A DNA stretch of 64,000 nucleotides, taken from NCBI GenBank assembly GCA_963825425.1, contig CAWGTF010000010.1:944139-1008138 (forward strand). The letters run 5' to 3'. The notes beneath the pieces are model-generated. The model worked only from the letters and a program-made list of their open reading frames with translations, ran no database searches and had not been told where the DNA came from. The position numbers were made by a program, and so were the translations under genes. Below, in pieces: positions 35,051-44,513 of the stretch; position 1 is the first letter of the stretch; each line of letters opens with the position of its first letter. Source of the DNA: PALSA-607 sp963825425 (GTDB lineage: Bacteria > Actinomycetota > Actinomycetes > Acidothermales > Acidothermaceae).

Positions 35051-36488
35051 GTGCTGACGATCCCCAGTTCTGCTGAAGTAATCCTGAATGCTCGACGCGT
35101 TCTGGCCCGGGCCGGCCCGGAAGATCGAGGATCAGCAGCGCACCACCGGCAGGCGCACGTCCTGCGGACACGCTACCTCCATGCCGTTGCGCTGCCTGGC
35201 GAACGATCGCCAACCCAAGCCCGGAACCCGGCATCCCGCGGGCGTCGGTCGATCGGTAAAAGCGATCAAAGACATGCGGCAGGTCGGCGTCCGCGATACC
35301 GGGCCCGGAGTCGGCCACCTTCAACCTTCCGTCGTCGAGGCTGACCATCACATCGCCTCCTGGCGGGCTCCACTTGACGGCATTGTCGAGCAAGTTCGTC
35401 ACGGCCCGCTCCAACGCCGTCGCCTCACCCATCACCAGCCAGCCGTGCAGGTCGACCGTGAACAAGACACCGGGCGCGCGTCGCCGAACCCGCTCGATGG
35501 CCCGCTCGACGATCACTGCGAGATCCAGTTCCTCGGCCATCGCATCGGGGCGGTCGTCGCGGGCGAGTTCGACGAGGTCCGCTACAAGCCCTGACAACTC
35601 TTCAACCTGAGCCCGGACGTCGACGAGCAGGGCTTCTCGGTCAGCGACCGCGAGACCCCGTTCCCCAGCGGCGTTGCTTTGGGCCAGCAGGTCGAGATTC
35701 GTGCGGAGACTGGTCAGCGGCGTCCGCAACTCGTGTCCGGCATCGGCAACCAGCTGCCGTTGGAGCGCCCTCGACGTAGCCACTGCGGACAACATCTCGT
35801 TGAAGCTGCGGGCCAACCGGCCGAGCTCGTCGGCACTCTCGACCTCGATCGGCGTGAGGTCTCCGGTACGCCCGACCCGTTCGGCCGCGTGCGTTAGTCG
35901 CTCGACGGGCCGCAATCCGGCGCGGGCAACGAGTAACCCGGCGACCGCAGCGATGATGATCCCGCCGACACCGACGAAGAGCAGCACGAGTCCGAGATCG
36001 TTCAACGTCGTCTGGGTGTCCTTGGTCGAACTGGCGAGCACCAGCGCGACATTAGAACTGACCGGCACGGAGACGACGCGGTAGCGCACACCGCTGACGT
36101 TCAGGGTGCGAAGTGATTGGTTGGAGAGGCCACGGGCGACGGCAAGCTCAGGGCCCGATTGCACCAGCTTGGTCAAGCCAGGTGCCGTGCATTCCACGTC
36201 GGCCGCACTGCTGACCAGACACAGGTCAACTTCTGATGCGAGCAAGGACAAGGCCGGTTGGGTCTGCAGCGTCTCGGGAAGTTGCTGCTGCAGTGCCGCT
36301 ACCTTCTGCGCGCGGGACACCAGCGAGCTGTCGAGCTCGTGGAACAGTTCCATGCGCATCGTGAAATACGCCGCCAGTGACACGGCGGCGACAGCGAAGC
36401 CGGCGGTCACCGCCGCGAGCAGGGAGACTCTGGCCCGAAGAGTCAGTCCGCCAGGAGCGCTGACCTCGTCGCGGGCCACGTCGGTCAC
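35043..36488 (-). CDS. Sensor histidine kinase (MprB-type)
   Basis: Membrane sensor kinase, 481 residues. Helix 1 LLAAVTAGFAVAAVSLAAYF, an extracytoplasmic domain of about 110 residues with two cysteines (DLCLVSSAADVECTAP), helix 2 LVLLFVGVGGIIIAAVAGLL, HAMP (RPVERLTHAAERVGRTGDLT), H-box DAGHELRTPLTSLRTNLDLL, N-box LLDNAVKWSPPGG and G boxes VADSGPGIADADL and GSGLGLAIVRQAAQRHGGS. GTG start overlaps the regulator stop (GTGA) and its stop overlaps the protease start by eight bases. Likely senses envelope stress, by analogy to MprB. Confidence 0.93.
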   Translation of the reverse strand: MTDVARDEVSAPGGLTLRARVSLLAAVTAGFAVAAVSLAAYFTMRMELFHELDSSLVSRAQKVAALQQQLPETLQTQPALSLLASEVDLCLVSSAADVECTAPGLTKLVQSGPELAVARGLSNQSLRTLNVSGVRYRVVSVPVSSNVALVLASSTKDTQTTLNDLGLVLLFVGVGGIIIAAVAGLLVARAGLRPVERLTHAAERVGRTGDLTPIEVESADELGRLARSFNEMLSAVATSRALQRQLVADAGHELRTPLTSLRTNLDLLAQSNAAGERGLAVADREALLVDVRAQVEELSGLVADLVELARDDRPDAMAEELDLAVIVERAIERVRRRAPGVLFTVDLHGWLVMGEATALERAVTNLLDNAVKWSPPGGDVMVSLDDGRLKVADSGPGIADADLPHVFDRFYRSTDARGMPGSGLGLAIVRQAAQRHGGSVSAGRAPAGGALLILDLPGRPGPERVEHSGLLQQNWGSSAHE

Positions 36489-37168
36489 GTGGGCAGCTCG
36501 CGCAGTGAGTAGCCGACGCCGCGGACGGTATGGATCAGCCGGGGTTCGCCCTCGCTTTCGAGCTTGCGTCGCAGGTAGCCGACGTAGACCTCTAGCGAGT
36601 TGGCGGTGGTCGGAAAGTCGTAACCCCAGACCTCCTCGAGAATCTGATTGCGTTCGAGCACCTGCCGCGGGTGCCGCATGAGCAACTCGAGAAGGTGAAA
36701 CTCGGTGCGCGTCAGGGAGATCGGCCGGGTGCCGCGCCAAACCTCACGGGTGCCCAGATCGAGCACGAGATCGGAGAACTTCAGCTGGTGTGCGGCGTCC
36801 GGCCCGGAAAGGGTCCGCCGCAACAACGCGCGCAGACGCGCGAGCAGTTCGTCAAGGGCGAATGGCTTGACCATGTAATCGTCAGCGCCCGCGTCGAGTC
36901 CGCCGACGCGGTCGGCGACCGCCTCACGCGCGGTGAGCATGAGAACGGGCAGATCCTCGCCGGCGGCACGCAGCCGACGACACGTCTCGAGTCCGTCGAG
37001 GCCCGGCATCATCACGTCGAGGACGACAGCATCGGGTCGGCGCAGGGCAATCGAGGACAGCGCACGTTGCCCGTCCTCGGCGAGCTCGACCTCGTAGCCG
37101 TTGAAGATCAGCGATCGGCGAAGCGACTCCCGAACCCCGGGATCGTCGTCGACGACGAGGATGCGCAC
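36485..37168 (-). CDS. OmpR-family response regulator (MprA-type)
   Basis: DNA-binding regulator of 227 residues. Receiver: MRILVVDDDPGVRESLRRSL, phospho-acceptor Asp51 in VVLDVMMPGLDGLETC, switch Thr in LMLTARE and Lys in DDYMVKPFALDE. Winged helix: PISLTRTEFHLLELLMRHPR, NSLEVYVGYLRRKLESEGEP, HTVRGVGYSLRE. First gene of the RR-HK-protease operon; the M. tuberculosis MprA regulates its own operon and stress sigma factors, and the same is inferred here. Confidence 0.94.
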   Translation of the reverse strand: MRILVVDDDPGVRESLRRSLIFNGYEVELAEDGQRALSSIALRRPDAVVLDVMMPGLDGLETCRRLRAAGEDLPVLMLTAREAVADRVGGLDAGADDYMVKPFALDELLARLRALLRRTLSGPDAAHQLKFSDLVLDLGTREVWRGTRPISLTRTEFHLLELLMRHPRQVLERNQILEEVWGYDFPTTANSLEVYVGYLRRKLESEGEPRLIHTVRGVGYSLRELPT

Positions 37169-37223
37169 AGGTCAAGTGTGCCCGCGATGGCTAAACGTTT
37201 GCTGAAAGCCGGGCCTGGCGCGC

Positions 37224-38824
37224 TCAGGTCGCCGCTCCGCGGTGGATAGCGAGCACCGCGTCGAGGTCATCGGCGTCGCTGGCCCGCTTGTCTGGGCGGT
37301 AGCGGAGCACCCGAGCGAATCGCAGCGCAACTCCGCCCGGGTAGCGCGGACTGGTCTGAACCCCGTCGAAGGCGATTTCGACGACGGCCTCGGGCGCGAC
37401 GTAGACGGTGTAGCCGTCGCGATGGGTCTCGAGCCGCAGGAACAGCTCGGTCTGCCACGCGAGCAGCTCGTCGGTCAAGCCCTTGAAGGTCTTGCCGAGC
37501 ATGACGAAACTCCCCGCTGCCGTCGCGAGCGCCCAGATGCAGATTCGACAGGACGCCGGCGCGCCGACCGTGGCCCCACTCGGCCGCCAGCACCACGAGG
37601 TCGAGGGTGTGGCGCGGCTTCACCTTCACCCACCCGGCGCCGCGGCGGCCCGCCTCGTACGGCGCCTGCAACGACTTCACCACGACACCCTCGTGGCCGT
37701 GCGCGATCGCATCGGCGAAGAACCGCGCCGCGGCTGCCGGGTCGTCGGTCACGATCCGCGGCACTCGAAGGCGCTCCGGCACGACAGCCTCGAGCACCCG
37801 CTGCCGGTCGGCCGCCGAAGCGTCGAGAAGGTCACGCCCGTCGTGGTGCAGGACGTCGAAAACGAAGAACGCGAGCGGAACCGAAGACCGCAGCGTGGTC
37901 GACGTCGAGACGGCTGCTCGTACGCGCGGCGGTCTCTTGGAACGGTCGCGGTCGCCCTGCGTCGTCGAGCGCAATCGCTTCACCGTCAAGAACCACCGAG
38001 TGGACGGCGAGCGACCGCACCGCTTCGACGAGCTCGGGTACCCGCGCCGTGATGTCGTCAAGGGTGCGGGTGAACACGCGCACGTCATCGCCGGCCCGGT
38101 GCAGCTGCACCCGGATCCCGTCGAGCTTCCATTCCAACGCCACCGGCCCGACCTGCGACGTCTGCGCGAGGGCACTCGCGACGTCGGGCGCTGACTGGGC
38201 GAGCATCGGCAGGATCGGTCGACCCACCTCAAGCGCGATGGCGCGCAGGCTCTCGACGCCGTCGCGCAGCGCGGCGGCAGCGATCGGCGGCAACGCCCCG
38301 CGCAGCATGAACGCACGGCGCACATCGGCCAGCGGGACGTCGGCCGCAGCGGCAATCGCCTCGACCATGACGCCGTCTTGCGCACCTTGCCGCAACTCAC
38401 CACCCGCAAGTGCGATCAGAAACGCGCGTTCTGGTTCGGTGGCTGCGGCGAACAGCAGCCCGAGCTCGGCGGCGCGACGTGCCTGCGAGCCCGGGCCGGA
38501 GTCGGCGGCAATGCGGGCGAACGCGCTGTCGACGAACGCCAATGTGAGGGTGGGGTCGGACGGCGGGGTGTTCGGTTCGGGGAGCTCGCGGGCGCCGCGC
38601 AGCGCGGCCCAACCGACACCGGTACGCCGCTGTCGCAACTCCCCGGAAAGGAACGCGGCGGCTATCTCGACCTCGTCGCCGACCTGGGCTGTATCGAGCT
38701 GACACGGCTGATCGCGGCCTGCGTGGGCTGACCGAAGGCAGCCGGCGACGAGGGCGATCTTGGCCGATCGCGACCGGGTCGCGGCGACCGCGCCCGACAC
38801 GGCAACCAACTCGGCAAGCAACAC
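37224..38824 (-). CDS. ATP-dependent DNA ligase (LigB type; frameshifted)
   Basis: Nick-sealing ligase of the archaeal-like ATP-dependent family. N-terminal DNA-binding domain MLLAELVAVSGAVAATRSRS to DVRRAFMLRGALPPIAAAAL, nucleotidyltransferase motif I with catalytic Lys in EWKLDGIRVQLHRAGDDV, motif III VVLDGEAIALDDAGRPRPFQ; after a slip near 37870, LAFFVFDVLHHDGRDLLDAS and motifs IV/V (HEGVVVKSLQAPYEAGRRGA, WVKVKPRHTLDLVVLAAEWG); after a slip near 37510, the OB-fold end GKTFKGLTDELLAWQTELFL with PRYPGGVALRFARVLRYRPD. About 530 residues when joined, as for mycobacterial LigB. Probably a repair ligase. Confidence 0.9.
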
Positions 38825-38923
38825 CTGGCCATTCTCGCCGGGGTGACTGACAATCGCCGCGCGTGCTGGTGTCCCGCGGTCGCTCTTGCGGCCGCTGGAC
38901 TCCAGCGCTCACGCCAACCTGAC

Positions 38924-39008
38924 GCTGGCCGAACATGCCTGCCTCCGGTGACCGCTGGCCGAACATGGCTGTCGCCGGTGACCGCTGGCCCCCCAGCGCG
39001 GTCACCGG
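38924..39008. repeat. 30-bp direct repeats with an overlapping palindrome
   Basis: Two 30-base copies beginning GCTGGCCGAACATG and ending CCGGTGACC, followed by a truncated third. The junction forms a perfect 11-base inverted repeat, CCGGTGACCGC and GCGGTCACCGG, separated by 12 bases. It lies between the ligase start and a small minus-strand gene and may be a hairpin or regulatory repeat. Confidence 0.85.
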
Positions 39009-39027
39009 CGACATGAGCCGGTATTGC

Positions 39028-39213
39028 CTAGGCGCTTTGCGCGACCGACTCCACAGGTTCTGGAAGTGCGATCACGGTGTCAGTGGAAGCAGTGGAAGCC
39101 GTCTCCGACTCGTCGCGACGCCACACGGACGCCAGCTTCGCGTCGTGCTCACGCCACATCGGACGTTGCCCTTGAATCCACTCAACACGTGCCCACCACG
39201 TAAAGCCCCCCAC
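39028..39213 (-). CDS. Hypothetical 61-residue Trp-rich protein
   Basis: GTG frame reading MGGFTWWARVEWIQGQRPMW, then REHDAKLASVWRRDESETAS and ending LPEPVESVAQSA. Four tryptophans in the first 31 residues. An AGAGGGGG stretch lies upstream of the start. No family recognised. It sits alone between repeats and the second sensor kinase gene. Confidence 0.45.
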   Translation of the reverse strand: MGGFTWWARVEWIQGQRPMWREHDAKLASVWRRDESETASTASTDTVIALPEPVESVAQSA

Positions 39214-39238
39214 GGGCCACCCCCTCTATGTGACACGT

Positions 39239-40447
39239 TCAAGTTAGCGACTGGGCATCCCCCCGGATACGTCCGTTCGGTTGGTCTCGAGGGTCGAACG
39301 TATGCACTGTTGGCTGCCTCTTCAGCGACGTGTCATCGGCGCGCGGCAACGCGATCGTGAACCGGCATCCCGGTCCGACATTCTCTGCACCTATTCGTCC
39401 GTTGTGTGCGTTCACGATGCCGCGCGCGATCGCGAGTCCGAGGCCGGCGCCGCCGTCCGGAGCCGGCGTTCGGGCCGGCGTCCCGCGAAACGCGACCTCG
39501 AACACCCGCTCGATATCGGCGTCCGCAATACCACCGCATTCGTCGCTGATCGACACATACACGAAGTCGTCGCCGTGGTCCATGCGGATGTCGACCGAAC
39601 CGTCATGCGGGGTATGCCGGATCGCGTTACCAAGAAGATTCCCGACGACCCTGGTCAAGGCGTAGGGATCGACGTCGACGAGTGAACCGTCCGTCTCCAG
39701 ACCCGACTCAGCGAGGCGGATCCCTTTCGCACTGGCGACCGGCGCGGCACTGGCGACGGCCTCTCGGACGACGTCGGCCAATGCCATGCGCCGCGGTGAG
39801 AGCTGCAGTGCTCCGGCGTGGATCCTGCTCAACTCGAAAAGGTCGTCGACCATCCTGGCAAGCCGATCGACCTCCACCCTGATCCTGCGGTGATAGAGCG
39901 CGCGATCCTCGTCGGTGAACACCACGTTGTCCTCGAGCGCCTCCGCCATCGCGCGAATCCCGGCAAGTGGGGTACGCAGGTCGTGGCTCACCCAGGCGAT
40001 CAGTTCGCGGCGACTCTCTTCGATCGCCCGGTCGTGTCGCCGGGACTCGTCCAGGGTCGCGTGCGCGGCTTCGAGCTCGGCGGCGAGCGCCTCGAGCTCC
40101 GCACTCGGCGTCCCGGTCGGGCCGACGTACGGCTCGCCTCGCGCCAACGCATTCGCCGCCGCGCGCAGCGCGTCGCTGCCTCGCATCAATGTGCGGGCCA
40201 ACACCATCGAGGTGACGATGCCTCCGATGCCGGCGAACACGACAGTCGCAATGAGGACGCCGAACTGCTGCGTCGACAAGAACATCCACATCGTCGCGGC
40301 GATCGCCGCGACCACCACGGTGAACACCGGCGTCAGCGCGACGATCAACGCGGCATCGCGCAACGGACGCCGACGCGCGGCCCTCAACAGAACGAGTCCG
40401 GCGGCGGTGACGACCACCGAGCTCGCCGCCGATACCGCGACCAGCAC
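39239..40447 (-). CDS. Sensor histidine kinase
   Basis: Membrane histidine kinase of about 402 residues. Two or three N-terminal helices (VAVSAASSVVVTAAGLVLLR, LIVALTPVFTVVVAAIAATM, TVVFAGIGGIVTSMVLARTL) without a large outside domain, a HAMP-like linker, H-box AWVSHDLRTPLAGIRAMAEA, N-box LLGNAIRHTPHDG and G boxes ISDECGGIADADI and GGAGLGLAIARGIVNAHNG. With little sensory domain it may sense within the membrane. The GTG used could be internal: an earlier ATG (MALQYA) joins if one base is corrected near 40460. Follows its cognate regulator. Confidence 0.88.
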   Translation of the reverse strand: MLVAVSAASSVVVTAAGLVLLRAARRRPLRDAALIVALTPVFTVVVAAIAATMWMFLSTQQFGVLIATVVFAGIGGIVTSMVLARTLMRGSDALRAAANALARGEPYVGPTGTPSAELEALAAELEAAHATLDESRRHDRAIEESRRELIAWVSHDLRTPLAGIRAMAEALEDNVVFTDEDRALYHRRIRVEVDRLARMVDDLFELSRIHAGALQLSPRRMALADVVREAVASAAPVASAKGIRLAESGLETDGSLVDVDPYALTRVVGNLLGNAIRHTPHDGSVDIRMDHGDDFVYVSISDECGGIADADIERVFEVAFRGTPARTPAPDGGAGLGLAIARGIVNAHNGRIGAENVGPGCRFTIALPRADDTSLKRQPTVHTFDPRDQPNGRIRGDAQSLT

Positions 40448-40474
40448 GCCGACGTCGTGCGTACTGCAACGCCA

Positions 40475-41243
40475 TCACTGCGCCCGCCAACTCAGTCGGT
40501 CCGGGTGCGAGCACGGTGCTCGGGTCGTAGCGGTAGCCGACGCCCCACACGGTCGAGATCGGCGACCACTCGCCGCCAGACGCAGCCTCGAGCTTTTGGC
40601 GCAGCCGCCGCACATGCACGGTTACCGTCGACTGGTCACCGAACGACCAACCCCAGACATCGCGCATGAGTTCCTCGCGGCTAAACGTCTGCCGCGGATG
40701 CGCCATCAGATGCGCGAGTAGGTCGAACTCGCGCACTGTGAGCATCAACGGAACGCCACCGAACTCGACTTCGTGCGCAGCAATGTCGACGTGCAACGGT
40801 CCGTCGACGAGTCCGTTGCGGGCCGCGGACCGCAACGGCGCAGGTGTGCGAGCTCGCCGCAACACCGATGCCACCCGCAGCACAAGTTCGCGCGGGCTGA
40901 AAGGCTTCGTCACGTAGTCGTCGGCGCCGACCTCGAGACCGATGATGCGGTCTGTCTCGTTACCAAGCGCCGTCAGCAGGATCACCGGAACCGGGCTGCG
41001 CTCGCGCAGTGTTCGACAAACGGCAAGCCCGTCAAGGCCCGGCAACATGATGTCGAGCACGACGAGATCGGGTGACTCCGCGGCCGCTGACTCGAGCGCG
41101 GACGGCCCGTCCCCTACTAGCGTGACCTCATAGCCCTCGCGCCGCAGATATCGCGCGACCACGTCACTGACCGTCGGGTCGTCATCGACGACCAGGATCC
41201 GGCCCACCGCCAGCTCATCGGCGTCCGGGCTTGACGTGGTCAT
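40475..41243 (-). CDS. OmpR-family response regulator (3' end uncertain)
   Basis: Response regulator upstream of the kinase above. Receiver: GRILVVDDDPTVSDVVARYL, phospho-Asp in DLVVLDIMLPGLDGLAVC, ILLTALG, Lys in DDYVTKPFSPRELVLRVASV. Winged helix: LMLTVREFDLLAHLMAHPRQ, STVTVHVRRLRQKLEAA, STVWGVGYRYDP. As given the frame runs on antisense-like through the kinase gene to 511 residues, which is an artefact; the real end is probably at the TGA overlapping the possible kinase ATG near 40475, requiring one slip in the last 20 codons. Confidence 0.88.
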
Positions 41244-41300
41244 GACGCCCAGCGTAGATCCAGCGATGGCGAACCCCTCGTGCTGCAGCGCCGACGTTCT

Positions 41301-42942
41301 TTAGTTCGTAAGAACCCAAGCCGCAGTATCGGTCGGAAGCTGGCCGCCATCGGCGAGGTCGGCACTTGCCAACAACAGTTGTCCAGCGGGGATGTCGACT
41401 GACTGCGCACCGAAGTTCACGATGCACACGAGACCGTTCGACCGGGCGAACGAGAGGGTCGTCGGGCCTTTTGTGAGCCAGGTCAAGACCTCGTCGGCGC
41501 CGAACTTGCGTCGCAACGCCAGCGCGCTGCGATAAAGCTCGAGTGTCGATCCGTCGTTGCCGTCTTCTGCTCCCCAGGAAAGCTCGGCCCAATCTGGTGG
41601 CTGCGGAATCCAGCCGCTGACGGAACTGAAGCCGAGTGACGGACCGGCCGGTTCCCAGGGCAGCGGCACCCGGCACCCGTCGCGACCCTTGTCCTGATGG
41701 TTTGAACGCTCCCATGTCGGGTCTTGCAGATACTGCGGCGCGATGTCAGCGACCTCGGGGAGTCCGAGTTCCTCACCTTGATACATGCAAGAGGAGCCAG
41801 GCAGCGCGAGCATCAGCAGCGCCGCGGCCCGGGCCCGCCGCAGGCCGGCAGCCAGGTCGGGCGCGGGATCGGTGCCGTTGCTCAGCAGCCACGACCGAAG
41901 GTCGGCCGACGACGGCAACGCGTAGCGACTCAAGTGCCGCACGACGTCGTGGTTCGAGAGCACCCAGGTCGCGGTGGCCCCGACTGCACCGGCTTCACGT
42001 AGCGATGACTCGATCACCTCGGCGAGTGCGCCACATTCCCACGGGGTCTGGAGAAAATCGAAGTTGAACGCCTGATGCAGTTCGTCCGGCCGGACGTAGC
42101 GCGCGCGCCGACCCGGCATCACCCACGCTTCGGCGACACCTATTCGCGGCGGGCTGTACTCATCGAGAATCCGCCGCCATTTCCGGAAGATGTCGTGCAC
42201 CTCGTCGCGGTCCCAGAGCGGATGGTCGACCACCTCATAGCGCAACTGCCGATCAACGGACAGCGAGCCGAGATCCGGCAGGGGTGGTGTCAGGTTCTTC
42301 GCCATTCCGTGTGCGACATCGATGCGGAAGCCATCGACCCCCCTGTCGAGCCAGAATCGAAGAATCGACTCGAACGACTCGTCCAACCACCGGGTTCGAC
42401 CAGTCGAGATCAGGTTGCTCCGGGGCGAACATGTGCAGGTACCACTGACCGTCGGCGACCTGCGTCCACGAAGAGCCACCGAAATTCGCCACCCAGTCGC
42501 TAGGCGGCTCATTGCCGCCCGGCCCTCGGCCGTCTCGGAAGATGTAGCGCGCCCGCTCGGGCGATCCGGGCCCGGCCGCGAGAGCTGCCTGAAACCATGG
42601 GTGCTGGTCGGACGTGTGGTTGGGAACCAGATCGACGATGACCTTGAGCGACAGGTCATGGGCGGTGGCGAGCAACACATCGAAGTCGCCGAGGGTGCCG
42701 AGTGCTGGTTCGACATCCTCATAGTCAGCCACGTCGTAACCGCCGTCGACCATCGGCGACCGGTAGAACGGCGTCAGCCAGACAGCGTCGATGCCGAGGC
42801 CGGAGAGTTGTGGCAACCGCGCGGTGATGCCGCGCAGATCCCCGACACCAGTGCCGTCTGAGTCGGCGAAGCTGCGCACGTAGATCTCATAGATCACAGC
42901 ATCGCGCCACCAGAGCTGCGTGGTGCGAGCCGTTTCGGTCAT
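41301..42942 (-). CDS. Alpha-glucosidase, GH13 family (frameshifted)
   Basis: Alpha-amylase-superfamily exo-glucosidase of the oligo-1,6-glucosidase/alpha-glucosidase group. ATG gives MTETARTTQLWWRDAVIYEI. Region I VIVDLVPNHTSDQHPWF, region II GFRIDVAHGMAK with the nucleophile Asp, region III IGVAEAWVM with the acid Glu, region IV SNHDVVRHLSRYALPS. One slip near 42395 separates PDLDWSNP from WLDESFESILRFWLDRGVDG. About 547 residues. No signal peptide: cytosolic, so it acts on imported oligosaccharides. Close upstream of a GH1 gene in map order and same strand, suggesting a small sugar operon. Confidence 0.92.
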
Positions 42943-43011
42943 GAGAACTCCAAATTGTTTGCCGGGCGGAGAATTTGATCGGCCACTGCAGCCTACGCAG
43001 TGCCGCATGTC

Positions 43012-44413
43012 TTACAGCGGCGGCACCGCGTTTGCTCGGACGACGTCGGCGTAGAAGCGCGCGCTGTCTTTCGGCGTCCGCAGCTGGCTCTCGTAGTCGA
43101 CCCGGACAATGCCGAACCGCTTCGAATAGCCGTACGACCATTCGAAGTTGTCCAGCAGCGACCACACGTAGTAGCCCTGCACGTCGATGCCGTCGGCGAT
43201 AGCGTCGTGCAACGCGACGAGATGCTCGTGGAGGTAGCGCACCCGATCGGGATCGTGCACCGCACCGTCTGCAGACACGTCGTCCTCGTACGCCGCGCCG
43301 TTCTCTGTAATCAACATCGGCTTGCGATAGTCGGCCCAGAGTCTGCCGAGAAGCTCGTGCAACCCGGTGGCGTCGACCGGCCAGCCCATCGACGTGTGCC
43401 TTCCCGGCAGGTCGATGAACTGGGTGTCCTCACAGCCGGGCCAGGGGTTGCCTGTCGTGTTGCCGTGGCCATCGGCGCGAGCCCGCTCGCCGTCGCCGGC
43501 AAAGTGCCCGACGATCAGCGGGTTGTAGTAATTCACGCCGAGGACGTCGAACGGCGTGGCGATGGTCGCGAGGTCACCGTCCTGCACGAATGCCCAGTCG
43601 CAGAATCCCGAAGTGAACTCGACGACGTCCTCGGGGTAGCGCGCGTGGAACAGCGGGTCGAGCCAGACGCGGTTTTGCAGCCCGTCGACCTTCCGGCACG
43701 CCGCCACGTCGTCGGCCGATTGCGTCGCCGGCCTCGCCATCGCCGGGTTCAGGGTGATCGCGAGCTTGGCGGACGGCGACACGACGGACCGCAGCTGCGC
43801 AACGGCGAGGCCGTGCCCAAGCAGCAGGTGGTGGGTTGCCGCCAATGCCTCGCGCACCGCTTGTGTGGCCCGGTGCGTGAACACCCCCGGCGTAGCCGAG
43901 AAACGCCGAGCACCACGGCTCGTTCAGCGTCGTCCAGAGCGGCACCCGATCTCCGAGTGCCGCCGCGACGGCGGCCGCGTAGTCGGCGAAACGGTAGGCG
44001 GTGTCGCGCGCGGTCCACCCGCCGGCGTCGTCCAATTCCTGCGGCAGATCCCAGTGGTACAAGGTGAGCGCCGGGGAAATCCCTTTCGCCAGCAGCCGAT
44101 CAACAAGACGTGAATAGAAATCGATCCCCTTCGGGTTGACCGCACCCGTCCCGGTCGGGATCACGCGGGGCCACGACACCGAAAAGCGATACGACCCCAC
44201 TCCGAGCTCCGACATGAGCTCGACGTCGGCGGCGTAACGGTGGTAGTGATCCGCGGCCACGTCACCGTTGTCGCCGGCGAGAACCTTGCCGGGTGTGTGG
44301 CTGAACGTGTCCCAGATCGACGGGGTGCGGCCGTCCTCGGCGACCGCGCCTTCAATCTGATAAGCCGCTGTCGCGGTGCCCCACGTAAAGGTGGCCGGGA
44401 AGGTTCGCGTCAT
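43012..44413 (-). CDS. Beta-glucosidase, GH1 family (frameshifted)
   Basis: Retaining beta-glycosidase. MTRTFPATFTWGTATAAYQI is the classic N-terminus; the acid/base Glu is in WTTLNEPWCSAFLGYAGG and the nucleophile in PMLITENGAAYEDD. The QGYYVWSLLDNFEWSYGYSK motif and C-terminal RTPKDSARFYADVV are intact. One slip near 43885, right after YAGGV, is crossed (the other frame continues THRATQAVREALAATHHLLL). About 467 residues, cytosolic. Divergent from manA and followed 69 bases later by the GH13 gene. Confidence 0.93.
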
Positions 44414-44513
44414 CTGTTTGGCATGCTCCTTTGTTGCATCCAGTCGGGCCGGCGGCACTCGCTGCCGCTACGGTTGGCCGCGGCGAGACGAGCCTAGCCA
44501 GGAGCGGTACCTG

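Noticed and set aside
38935..39360. 141-codon plus-strand frame across the 30-bp repeats
   Set aside because: Begins inside the repeats, is low complexity and overlaps two better minus-strand genes.
39708..41243. 511-codon frame apparently fusing the response regulator to a basic C-terminal domain
   Set aside because: The second half is the sensor kinase gene read in the wrong frame; the kinase sequence is clear in another frame.
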